Shown one piece after another: positions 53,859 through 64,000 of a stretch of 64,000 bases of DNA (within the stretch, counting starts at the first letter, position 1; every line of letters begins with the position of its first letter). The notes below the pieces were generated by a model. It saw only the letters and a list, made by a program, of their open reading frames with translations. It did no database searches and was not told the origin of the DNA. The DNA comes from Roridomyces roridus (lineage: Eukaryota; Basidiomycota; Agaricomycetes; Agaricales; Mycenaceae). The stretch covers positions 1 to 64,000 of the forward strand of contig JARKIF010000018.1 of the NCBI GenBank assembly GCA_029378245.1. Direction: 5' to 3'. The position numbers and the translations under genes are program-made.

Positions 53859-55351
53859 ATGTCCAAGAAAACTATCGCAGCAATTCTCTTGTTCTTCCTT
53901 TGTGCGGCGGACACCACAATCATCCCGCTGCAGACTCGGAGGAGCACCTCGCTGACCACGCCCAACGGGGTCTTTGACCTCGATCAAGCAGTCGTCCATA
54001 GCGTAGCCACACGGAACAAGCACCGTCGGAATTTACTCAACTGGCGGAAAAACACGGGTTTGGGTGGGCCGTTCAGTCAGGTCAGTTCTTCGTTTTCGAG
54101 TTTCGAGAATTGAACCGACCAATACAACGCAGAGCTCCAAGATAACAGCCCCGGCTCTCATCCCCGGAAAAATACTCGAAAGGCGTCAAATTGAGCCCCT
54201 CAGCGATGTAGCCAACAATTCTCTCTGGCCGGGGATAATCAGCGTCGGGACGCCTGCGCAACAATTCGTGGTTGATTTTGACAGCAAGTAGCCCAAGTTT
54301 CTTCCTTCCAATGCGGCTCACATGTACTTATTTTCCAGCGGGTTCTTCGGATCTTTGGGTCTTATCAAGCGACTGCCAGAGCGACATTTGCAGCGTTCCT
54401 GGTAGGTCAAGGTACAACGTCCTAGCTTCGTCGACGGCGGAGAAGCAGGACAACCAAACCTTCTCGATCAACTACGGTGCTCCGAGCGCCAGCAGCAGTC
54501 AGCGGGCCCGTATACAAGGTCAGCAATCATCAGTGTGTCCCTTCTGCACTTACCCACTCACTCACTCACTTCCGGTAGGACACCGTGTGCGTAGCGGGCG
54601 TGACAGTGACAGGGCAGTCCTTCGGTGCAGCAACCACCCTCTCCGTGGACTTCTCCGATATCCCACTCGACGGAATACTAGGCCTCGCGTTCCCCGCGCT
54701 CAACAGCTTCAACGAAACACCAGTCTTCAACCTCGCTTACGAACAACACAAAGTCAAGGCGAACCAATTCGGATTGTTCCTCGCTGGTAATGGGTCCGAG
54801 CTGTTCCTCGGAGGAGTGGATAGCAGCAAGTTTAAAGGCGAGGTGGAGTTTCACGATGTTTTTAATGCGGGGAGTTTGGGATTCTGGGCGCTCAATAACA
54901 CCGAGGCGAAGGTGGCGGGAGAAGAGGTGGTGTCGGACATTGTGGCGGTTGTTGATTCGGGTACGAATGTGGTGTATGGGCCACCCGCGGATGTGGCCAC
55001 ACTATACGAAAAAGTCCCTGGCGCAGATTTGTTCATGGTCGAGGAGGGTGAGTGGAGCGAAAGAGTGATTGTTCTGACTGACATTTTGCAGGATCCTCCC
55101 TTTACTCTTTCCCCTGCGAATCTGTGCCCTCGATAGCGTTCTCATGGGGTGGAAAGGATTGGGCGATACCCACAACGACGATGAGCCAGGGTCTGACAGA
55201 AGAAGGGTCTTCACAGTGTATCGGAGCAGTGGTGGGGCTGGACACTGGACTCGGCGACAACGTCTGGGTCCTCGGAGATCCCTGGATGCGCGGTCTCTAC
55301 AGTGTGTTCGACTTTGACAAAGAAGCGATGGGATTCGCTACGCTCAAATAA
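53859..55351 (+). CDS. Secreted aspartic protease, family A1, with one apparent frame break
   Basis: Exons 53859-54080, 54133-54283, 54339 to about 54526, 54579-55047 and 55092-55351. Signal peptide MSKKTIAAILLFFLCAADTT, a propeptide, then IISVGTPAQQFVVDFD. A GC-AG intron (54284-54338, donor GCAAGT) joins into the first catalytic motif DTGSSDLWVLSSDC. The second catalytic motif is IVAVVDSGTNVVYGP; between them are LSVDFSDIPLDGILGLAFPA and GSELFLGGVD, and the end is NVWVLGDPWMRGLYSVFDFD. Pepsin-like endopeptidase, extracellular or vacuolar. In exon 3 the frame shifts by one between INYG and VSGPVYK (about 54477-54515), with no intron to explain it: either a pseudogene or a sequence error. Confidence 0.82.
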
Positions 55352-56464
55352 TCTACTTCTAGAGGATGTGTTATCAGAGCCGACGAGCCTAGATGAAGTG
55401 CGACTTGCCTTTGAGATGGGAGGTAAGGCATCGAACGCGCGCCGAAGATGCAGCAACGAGCCTTGATACTTGGGATGTGTCGGCTTGGTGCTTTCCTTGA
55501 ATAGGATAGGCGCCAATTCAAGCTCGCGTGTCATCCCCTCCACCGGCGCGGGAATGCGCTCGTTCAAACAAGCCTCCTGTAGCGAGAGGATCTTCTCAAG
55601 CCGCGTGACGAGAGTCCCGTCTTCAAGACGGTCGAGCGTCATGATACCCATACCTGATCAAATGTAAATCAACCGCAAGTCAATGACCGATTAGGATAAC
55701 AGACCTCTGTAGGGAGAGCGGAAGTTTTTACTCTCGAGGTCGACAAAACCAGTCTGGATACGACCCAGGGTGATCGCATTCGCATAAGATGCGAACACGG
55801 CCACACGGATGGTGTGCATGTGGAATTCAACCAGAAAGGGTTGTCCCAAAGCGTAGAGCGTTAAACAACCCGAACTCAGCTGCTTCCGGAGTTCCTTGGC
55901 CATGGAATCGGCCACTATGGGATAACCGTCTGCGCGCAGAATGTTTGGGACGGGACCAAAATGTTGTTGGCCTGTGAGGATCCAGATGGGGACGGACCAA
56001 GGGAGGTTACCCGCGTGTGGGATGAGAAGGTCCGATCCGGCGGTAAAGGCGGACTGGGGAGAGGTGTCGGGTTTATAGTCGGGAGTGAGGCGGAAACGCA
56101 TGGACCCTGCTAAGGACGACGTTTCTGAAGGTGAATGATAGTAGAGGAAGCCGCTACAAGGAATGGGGGGCGGCGTAGTGGCCCAGCCGATCGAGGCTCC
56201 TACGTGTTGGTCACTGATTGATTGCAAGGCCGTTCTGGGACGTGGTCGGACGTGGAAGCGGTGGAATGGATCGGGGAGCTCTTGGAGAAAGTCGGAGGGC
56301 CGAAGAAGTTCGGGCCTAAAGGTCGACGGCGGCTTCCAAGAAGGTTCTTTGCGTTTTTGGGCGGCCCGAGCTTGTTTGTATCTTTCCACCGATTCTGCAA
56401 AACTAGATTCGTTTCTTCTGCGGCAACTGGTTCGAAAACCACGAAGCAGAATGGATTTGCTCAT
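55211..56464 (-). CDS. Unknown protein, 400 aa, two exons
   Basis: Exons 56464-55705 and 55653-55211 with a 51-nt intron (donor GTCTGT, acceptor GATCAG), in phase. N-terminus MSKSILLRGFRTSCRRRNES is Arg/Ser-rich, possibly mitochondrial. The middle reads STFRPELLRPSDFLQELPDP, FTAGSDLLIPHAGNLPWSVP and ALGQPFLVEFHMHTIRVAVF. The C-terminal frame overlaps the last exon of the convergent aspartic protease by 141 bp. I do not recognise the family. Confidence 0.7.
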
Positions 56465-58106
56465 CTATACCAAACATGAGTATGAGTTGAAATACGGGGA
56501 ACGAGACTGACCGCCGAGAGCGCGACTCGTTGACAGGCAGATGGTGGCAGCATCCAAGAGGAACTAACGGCACGTGACAGCGATTGCCCTTGTTTCCGAC
56601 TTTCATCGTGACCACTTCTGACCAGCTAAGACTTGTGGTGACTCGAGCTTACTTGAAATCAAAATTTGGTCAAAAAACATCTCTACGTCCTTCTGAGTCG
56701 TGGCTATCCAGTGAGAAAGGAAGATCTAAGACGACGGTTTGACCTATTCTGGCGTGCCATGGGGATGCCCTACGCTCTGGTAATAGCATATATGGTAGGA
56801 TGTTTTCAGTGCACATTGCAGCTGGACCGTTGCTGGGCCGGATACCTGCTGACAGCTGTTCACTTTCATGGAGACCAGCAGACTCTCAAGCTGGGAGTAC
56901 GATAAACAGCCGCACTGAACTTTGAACATTGAGGCCGTCCAATCGAACTCTCACAGTCATTCATTACGTCTGTATAGGCTTACGCCTGCCTTCCGAGGTT
57001 CGCCGGGCGGCGTGCGTGTCCTTCCCTGCTGCCAGCGGCGCCTCTCAATCCCAACACCAAACAGCCAAGCCCGCCGCCCATCCTGTGCATGTGCACTTAT
57101 GGCATTGCCTTGAATCTCACCGTCATTTCCGGCCCTGCACGCTCTTTAACGCCGGGATGGGCGACCTTCGATTGGGCTTGGGAGGAGTCGAAGCCGATGG
57201 TACACACTCTAGATGATCCAGACTCGAGATAGATGGAGCGCGATTGTCGAGTCTGGACAGATCCCGGTGCGCCCGCAACGGAAGTGCGGATTTGCTGCCA
57301 AGAAACGTGGGTTTCACAGTGTACTCGACATTTATTCGAGTCGTCCACCAACTCTCCGGTGCTTCTTCCTCCGTTTTCAACTGCGGCAAGCCCACCTCAT
57401 CTTCACATTAATGATTCATCTGCCAGATTCCCCCAACTCTGTATTGTGTACCTGAATGGCTTCGCTGGTTTCTGGGCCTCCGACTCGAGCTTCCCGATTT
57501 TCTGTGGAGCCCTGGTTTACCCGTTCCGGTGGCGTTGCGCTCTTACAGTCCGTTCTAACGCTCGCTTCTAACTAGGGCAGAAGATAATTAGCTGGTCTCC
57601 ACAACTATCCCTCCGAGGCGTTATATCAGCGCAAAAGGAGCCTCAGGCTGTCCGTCCATCCGCACCTCGATGGGGAATTGCCTTTCCTTGATTGCGGTCT
57701 ACGCGTTGCCTTGCCACCCTCGGCGTCTATGTTGTTTGCTGTCGTGCAGTTTCCGTATGTTCAAGGCCAACGTGCTGCCTCGTGTTCTGTGCGCGGACTG
57801 GAACACGCGCCGTGCACGCGGGATAAACTGCCGCCCACAAGCGGCGGCCAGCGGCGAGAGCCGAATAAGCTCGCGGAGAAGAAGGAGCCGCGGTCGGCCG
57901 CAGCAAGAGAAGCGAGCAAGTAGCGTGTTGTATGCTCCTGTTTGGCCTATTCGTGGGCGCTGTGCTGATGGCATCGGATCCTGATCGGTCAGGTCCCTTC
58001 CTTGTCTCCTTCCTTCAAGGCCCGACTCCTTAAAGAGCGCTCTCAGGCTCCCCCTCCTTTCCTTTGTGTTACCAGCCGCCCGCCCACACCACTCCTTACA
58101 TACGCG
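56465..58106. other. Intergenic sequence
   Basis: No supported gene; ORFs are short and low quality. The right end holds the promoter and leader of the DPBB gene. Confidence 0.4.
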
Positions 58107-59318
58107 ATGCTCTTCCAACTCCCCGCGTCCGCCCTCCTCCTCTCCCTCCTCGTCCTCGTCGACGCCTCTTCCCATGGCCATGGTGCTCACGTCGCCAACC
58201 TGCGTCGTCGCCAACTGAACCCCCGCGGGCCTCAGCCTGTCGCAGAGGTTCCCAGGGCTTCCCTCGGTCGCAGGAGCTGCAAGAAGCCTCCTCCGGCTGT
58301 CGCCAGCTCCTCGTCATCCCCGTCATCCTCGTCATCCGCAACACCTACCAAGTCCCCTGTCGCCAACGCCGCTCCCGCTCCTTCGAGCTCGTCGAAGAAG
58401 GCGACGGAGACAACCACGACGGCTGCCTCGCCCCCCAAGCAAACGACGACGGCTGCTTCGCCCCCCAAGGATGCCACCCCGACCACTGGAGTGGCTGCGG
58501 GCGACTTCAAGCCCGTCAAACCCGCTGATTGGCCTAGCCAGACCCAGTCAGGGCCGCAACCAACCTCCACCGTCGCTTCTGCCTCCGACCCTTACCTCGA
58601 GAAACTTTCGGAAGCCATCGACAATTCTGGAAACGATTTTTTCACCGAGGTGCACACCGGGGACATGACCTACTAGTGAGTTTTTTATCCGGCGTTTTTT
58701 CTCCTCTCCCCGACGGCGTTTTCTCGCCGTCTGCATCGCCTTGTATCATTTGATCTGATTTGTCTTCTTTTTTTCAGTGGTCAAGGTCTCGGTGCATGTG
58801 GTGACGTCTACGATGACAACTCGTTCACTGCCGCTGTCTCTATGCTCATGTTCGACAACTGGCCGGGCGCGTCCGCCGAGCAGAATCGGTGTGTGAAATC
58901 GTCCGCCGCTACTTTACGTTAGCTTACCACCAGTAGTAACCCCATCTGCGGGCCTTTCGTACCCGGTCGTCAAGCACTCAACTCTGCTGGCCTCATGGTG
59001 TCTGCCGTCAAGTCTACCATTGGCGGATATGCCATGATTGGTGGTGACGGTCTCATCAACTGCGTCGGCACCGCTGCTGTCCAATGCCACATTCCCATGA
59101 CTGCAACTGTCACGCACGGTGACAAGAGCATTCAAGTCCGGATCGTTGACCGTTGTGTGGGATGTGCAAAGGACGACATTGATCTTACGGTGCGTGTTTT
59201 GAGAATCCGCAGCATATCAGCTATTTATGTGATGTCATTATAGCCCGTCGCCTTTGCCGCACTGGCTGACATGTCCCTTGGACGCACGAGCGTCAAGTGG
59301 CAGTTCAATAAGTGGTAA
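58107..59318 (+). CDS. Secreted DPBB (RlpA/expansin-like) protein, 336 aa
   Basis: Four exons: 58107-58675, 58778-58888, 58934-59189 and 59244-59318; phases close. Signal peptide MLFQLPASALLLSLLVLVDA, a dibasic stretch (LRRRQL), then a long Ser/Thr/Pro/Ala linker with a duplicated TTTAASPPK unit. The C-terminal 120 residues form a double-psi beta-barrel: YGQGLGACGDVYDDNSFTAA, NPICGPFVPGRQ, VRIVDRCVGCAKDDIDL and FAALADMSLGRTSVKWQF. The order Gly-x-Gly-x-Cys-Gly, D-x-C-x-x-C and D-(I/L)-D-L matches expansin-like/barwin-type proteins that bind or loosen wall glycans without a catalytic Glu dyad. Likely extracellular, glycosylated linker. Confidence 0.9.
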
Positions 59319-60763
59319 ATCGACCGCCTGGTTCGTACGGGAGCACGCTGCTTGCAGCCTGGGTTCCCGTCCGACCGCTGGCACGGCCTTTTTTTTATTC
59401 ATAGATTTGCCGCGTTATTGGCTGCATCCGTTCGTGGTTCCTACTTATACTTGTATCAGACTGGGTGGAGGATGGGGGGTCTTTGCTTACCTGCTAGACT
59501 CGTGCCAGCCCTCTTCTTGTTTGTCCTCCCAGCTAGATGCGTCGTGCACTTTGCCGGCAGGGTGCCTTTGCGCGTTCTGATCCATTTTCATCTTACATAC
59601 GCGGTACATATGTGTTGTCGCTGCATGTTTTTAGTTATAAATGTTAAATAAATCGATGTGTTGTTGTGCATGAATGCGGGAGCAGGGGTGTGGAGATTAA
59701 ATTCGAGGATATATCCTTATGACGCGCACGTTTGAATCGTGAGGCATTTCACCGTTGTATGTGTATTTCAAGTCTGTAGATCTGACTGGAGGCGTGGCGT
59801 GGCGGGCGGCTTGATGGGACGCGGAACTTGCTCCTGACTTTTACATCCATCTTGGCTGGCACCTTGCAATCGCCGCTCTGTAGCACTCCCTCGCACTCGC
59901 ACTCCATCTCTCAACTTGAAGCGCGGATGTCGGCGACTCAAATTCTTTGGCAACGGCAGCACGCAACAACAACGCCGAAATCGAATTCTTATCATCGCCC
60001 AGTGTCGTTGCTGAAAGAAATCTGAAAGGGTTTGCGGGATGTCTAGATCTTCCCACTCAATGTCTCCTGTCTTGGTAACCTGTAGGCGTATGCATCTTAT
60101 CCTGTGGGGCGCCTATAGTGGCCCTGCACTCGAGTCAATGGAGAGTGGACTCTCGAGAGGCGGCCACTCAGAAGCAGACCGAATTCTTGGTAATCGTTCC
60201 CTCCGCCTTCTTGGCCTCAAGCTCAAGTTATGGGCTGAGCTCGTGAATTTCCGGCCCCGCGATACCGCCCGAGGACTCCGAGTCATCGTTGCACTATTTA
60301 ATGGGCCTATCAGCCCGTCAAGTATACGGGCAGATCGCATGGTCTGACACGCTTGCCCTTCTTCCTCTCTTCTTTCTCTCCGTACCAACCGACCCTTTCT
60401 TTCATCCTCCTGTCGCTCACTCCTTCGGCGCAGCTGCGGCGATATCCTGGCGCCTCTTAATCACAACAGCCACAAGTAGCCACAAGGCTGCCGACCTGCT
60501 TGCTAGGATCAGGTCTATGCCTCTTACGCGCCTTCGACTCCACTCAAGGGTCGACTCGAACTCACTCGAGGAGCCAGCCAAATTTTTGAATCATCAGAGC
60601 TCCATCTTCTTGGCTGTCTGTAGCAGTCTGCTCGGCTTCTTCCTGCGAAAATGATCTCTGGGACGAATACATACTAATAACTCTATCCATACGGGCGGTA
60701 TCACATACGGCCGATGCCCCGAGTGCTGCATCGCGACCCCGGCACCAACGAAGAAATCACTGC
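59319..60763. other. Intergenic sequence
   Basis: 3' flank of the DPBB gene (AATAAA-like signal ATAAATCG at about 59648) and 3' flank of the DUF6534 gene. No further gene seen. Confidence 0.45.
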
Positions 60764-62972
60764 TCATGAGAAGCGCTCCCAGGTTCCTGTGCATCCATTA
60801 ACTCCCACAAAAAAAATGCAGCCAGGCGCGGTGAAGCTTACATGGACCGGCATTGTTTTCAATTCTACACCATCATTCAGTACGCCGTTGTTCATAAACA
60901 CTTCCCGAGTGATTGTGATGACCGTTTCGTTGGCAGTCGGCACCGTGCTATGAGCGAAGCGCGGGGATGAGATCATTCCGTGGCTAGAGATATCGATGTC
61001 CGTCGCACACATGTCACCGCTCACAATCTTGGCACGGGAGTTTATGATCATGAGAGCCGAGATTGAATATGACTTGGGAAGAATCACAACCCCAGCCGCA
61101 TAATAAATGTGACTCGGGAATTCCGCGAAGAACAACACCATAGTGAGCAGCCCAATGAAAGCTGCAGAAAATCAGGTGAATTTACATATCGCAGAGAAAG
61201 CACATGCCTGTCATTGAACCAGTCTCGATAATCATTCGTGTAAGCTTCACTATGGCTGAATTCGTTCGATGGAACACACTGTCGTGCCTCATCAGCTAGA
61301 AGTCGTGTGTCAGTTCAAGTGGGCACACAGAGTGAAGGAACGTTACATAGTATGTCATGCACGCAGCAATGAGAATGTCTGTCAATGCTGTACCTCCCCA
61401 CCAAATCTGACGGGAGAGAACCATGTATGTAGCAGCAGTAAAATATGCAAGCAAGGATTCTACTTACCCCGTTTGCTACATCGTTGAAACGGTTTTCGAC
61501 AGAAGCATTATCCGTGACTTGTGATACCAGTCAATTTCAGTGTGCTCCAAAAGTTGAAGCAGATTCAAATTACTCACAGCGAAAAAGAGAGAGTCCGCCA
61601 ACGATTGCACTGAGGTTGCTGACCAGCGAAATCTATTGAAAGTCAAGAATCGGTACATTGAGGACTTTTGAAATACTTGTAGGGCTGGGCACCGTACCGT
61701 AACGGACACGGCCGTAATTGATACGGCCGTATTAAGACACGGCCATGACATTACGGCCCGTAGAATCCTAGCATCAATCACTCACGGTACGCTACGGTGC
61801 CGTATACGGCCGTATTTCCGTAACACGGTCGTAAATTGATGGCCAATCATTTCTCATGAGAGTCCGAATTCCTGGATGATTTTGAGCATCGGCATTGGAT
61901 CTTATGATATGAAGCACCTCTCCCATGCATAACCATCCGTCTTCGGACAGAATTTGGGCGGGGCACGTCCGCCGCCGCCGGCTTTGAAGGTTGATGGCGT
62001 GTTTGATGCATTGATGTGGCTACCGTAAACATCGACAATACCCGCGGCAGCCGCCAGCTGCCGCCTCATCCAAAGGGGATGGTGTTTCCGCAGTTCCCAC
62101 ATGGCTTGGTGAGACAATTCTGACAAAAATCACCCGCGATAACAGTGTTTAGAGGACATTGCCGAGCATTTCCGTATTACGGCCGTAACGGCCGTGTTTT
62201 TACGGGAAATACGGCACATGGCCGTGTTGCACACGGGCCGTGTCAAGACCACTACCAGGGGCCACGGCACGGCACCGTATCCGTATTACGGAGCCGTATT
62301 CCGTAGGGTACGGTTACGGTGCCCAGCCCTAAATACTTGCAACGAGAACAATGCAGGGAATTATCCGGGATTTGTTGGAGAGGATGTAGATACGGTATGC
62401 ATAAAGTGACTGAGTGGAAAGTCCCACTACAAGGAAGTTTGAGTTTTGGAAGGAAACACACCAGATAGCGGAAATGCTCACCAAACCCACCAATAACGGG
62501 TGCCAAGGGCCAACCAGCGCGGACCTTTGTTGCACCGATGATATCAGCAAATCCAGACCCAAACATAATGAACGCTTGGTAGACCACGAGACCGGTCAAA
62601 AACAACCCCAAAACATAGGTTGCATACACGAAGGTCTTGTTTATCCACCGGTCATTTGGAAAGGCCAAATAATAGAAGTCTAGGTGTTTGAACATGTCAG
62701 TCAGATGAAGCTAATGTAGACAAAATTCACTGACATGTCTGGACGCTTAGGATACCGCAGAGAGCAACATCCAGCAGATAGGTCATAATCTATTGGAAAT
62801 TTTCAATGTTTTTGCGCTGCGAGATGCAGTTTGAACAACAGCTCACCAGTGTTTCAGCCCTGGGCTACACGAGATTCAACTTGAAGCTAGACAGAGATTG
62901 GAGATATACTGACATCTGGAGAACAGCCGTTGGGACTGCAGGAGGTAGAGCATTGACAGGTACAGCGGGCAT
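60764..62972 (-). CDS. DUF6534-type seven-helix membrane protein, 353 aa, ten exons
   Basis: Exons (minus): 62972-62914, 62859-62847 (13-nt microexon), 62789-62735, 62679-62482, 62426-62341, 61632-61578, 61517-61468, 61406-61347, 61295-61208 and 61161-60764; the whole frame closes at 353 codons plus stop. Membrane helices: IMTYLLDVALCGILSVQTYF, FVYATYVLGLFLTGLVVYQA, VGLSTQSLYAYRIYIL, RIIPCIVLVISLVSNLSAIV, ALTDILIAACMTYYL, MTAFIGLLTMVLFFAEF and IYYAAGVVILPKSYSISALM, then the family motif INSR. The tail is cytosolic. The family is abundant in Agaricomycetes and its function is unknown. Two introns use GC donors (62340, GCAAGT; 61207, GCATGT). The first contains a hAT element. Confidence 0.85.
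61680..62331. mobile_element. hAT-type non-autonomous element, 652 bp, inside a DUF6534 intron
   Basis: TAGGGCTGGGCACCGTACCG...CGGTGCCCAGCCCTA with duplication AATACTTG at 61672-61679 and 62332-62339. Same family as 18324-19450, without the nested MITE. Many ACGGCCGT palindromes. On the gene strand the duplicated bases are CAAGTATT, part of the intron donor. Confidence 0.93.
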
Positions 62973-63230
62973 CGTGGCGAGGAATTCGAAGTCGGAGAGC
63001 GCTGTCCCGGTGCAGGGTTGTAACAGCACGGGCGGAGTATAACAGCAGGGCTAATTCAACAGGCGGCCAGCAGATTTTGACATCCTATATGCATTATCGG
63101 TCAGCTCGGCCGAGTTCGGCCCTCATAGATCACTACAAAAATGAATCAATGAAGGGCGCTCAAGGACGAATATATTAGTATGGGGACAAGGAGACGGCGC
63201 GAAGATTGAGTTGAGTTCATTCCCCGCACC
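62973..63230. promoter_or_regulatory. Region upstream of the DUF6534 gene
   Basis: No ORF of interest; likely promoter of the minus-strand gene. Confidence 0.35.
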
Positions 63231-63269
63231 TCAATGATTGGGTAGCCACAAAGATACAGCCATGGAACG

Positions 63270-63912
63270 AAAGCAACTGGAAGAATCAGATGTGTTCCAT
63301 GTGAAGACGGCGATTCGTAGCGGAGGTTACGGAGCGACAGTCGAGTATTATGGTTGGTATTTAAATGCCGGTCCATGCGGACCCTTCGTAGACCCGAACT
63401 GGTATGCACCAGAGTTCAAACGTCCACTGCGAGTTGTGTTGATCGGGGTTTTGTCTAGTAAAAGTTAAACACCACCAGGTGAGATCGCTGTGACCGTAAT
63501 GAGTGGCCAGAAAGACGCAGTAAGGGAAAGGACTTGATACTTAGGTCCGATGGCGCTTCAATATCGCCAATCTAAGAGCAACTGGAAGAAAAACGCGGAT
63601 TCATGCGGACCCTTCGTCAGACCCAAACTGTACCCGAACTGGTATGTAAGTACATGATATATGCACACGGCGGTGTTGCCGTCGATCTGACATCGATTAG
63701 AGCTCGAGCAGCGAGTTGATGAACTCAATCTGCGGAATTGAGTCGAGTTGAGCTTGAGTTGAGCTGAGTTCACTTCAAGTTCGAGTTGTGTTGATCGGGG
63801 TTTTGTCTAGTAAAACACCAACAGGTGAGATCGCTGTGACCGTAATGAGTGGGCAGGAAAGACGCAGTGAGCCAATGGCGCTTCATTATCGCCAATCTAA
63901 GAACGAAAGGGT
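63270..63912. repeat. Imperfect tandem duplication
   Basis: Two related units: GCAACTGGAAGAA at 63274 and 63578, GCGGACCCTTCGT at 63377 and 63605, and a long block from GAGTTGTGTTGATCGGGG (63431 and 63783) through GTGACCGTAATGAGTGG to CGCCAATCTAAG. Offsets vary (about 228-352 bp), so indels followed the duplication. Non-coding as far as seen. Confidence 0.75.
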
Positions 63913-64000
63913 GGATGTTCAGTCGAGGGAGAGGATATGTACTAGAGGACGGTACTTACCTCGGCGACGAGCGTCAGATGCTAGTGGCAAGACTAGTGTA

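Overview
The window is nuclear DNA of a filamentous basidiomycete, most likely an Agaricomycete. Genes carry many short introns (about 45-60 nt, mostly GT-AG, at least three GC-AG). The gene content fits a saprotrophic mushroom-former: GH79 and GH43 glycosidases, DUF1996, DUF6534, GPI-anchored cupredoxin-like and expansin-like secreted proteins, and a TKL kinase. No tRNA, rRNA or CRISPR was recognised. Exon structures were built by hand from splice signals and checked by reading phase.

Layout. 0-2.8 kb: a partial unknown gene, then empty sequence. 2.8-12.1 kb: one Ty3/gypsy chromovirus on the minus strand. Its 5' LTR is complete, gag is intact, pol has one nonsense codon and one frameshift, and the 3' LTR is truncated. 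It shows a complete -1 frameshift signal (slippery heptamer plus pseudoknot), a self-priming primer-binding site under a TATA box, and an antisense spliced ORF with a Zn2Cys6 cluster between pol and the 3' LTR. A 3-bp-TSD MITE sits in the antisense ORF and another in the 5' LTR.

12.1-26.5 kb: a tandem array of an unrecognised multi-exon gene family. Two members are intact (C, D) with identical intron phases and exon lengths; A is a pseudogene split by a solo LTR and B is a relic. Each unit is linked to flanking repeats and to a MAPEG-family gene or its relic. Unit C is interrupted by a 4.2-kb TA-target element that itself holds a second TA element and a hAT element, the latter carrying a hAT MITE.

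26.5-48.9 kb: a gene-rich segment. In order: an unknown cytosolic-type protein, a mitochondrial-type PPR protein, an aldo-keto reductase, a GH43 galactanase-like enzyme with a CBM35-like tail, a DUF1996 protein, a GPI-anchored GH79 enzyme with an oversized intron, a bHLH transcription factor, a Cys/Ser-rich secreted protein and a cupredoxin-like GPI protein. Most are secreted or surface proteins acting on polysaccharide or the cell wall.

49-64 kb: a mixed segment. It holds a decayed TKL kinase with a transposon inside it, several hAT-type MITEs with clear 8-bp target duplications, an A1 aspartic protease with one frame break, an unknown gene overlapping it tail to tail, a DPBB/expansin-like secreted protein, and a 10-exon DUF6534 membrane protein with a hAT element inserted exactly at a 5' splice site. 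An imperfect tandem repeat closes the window.
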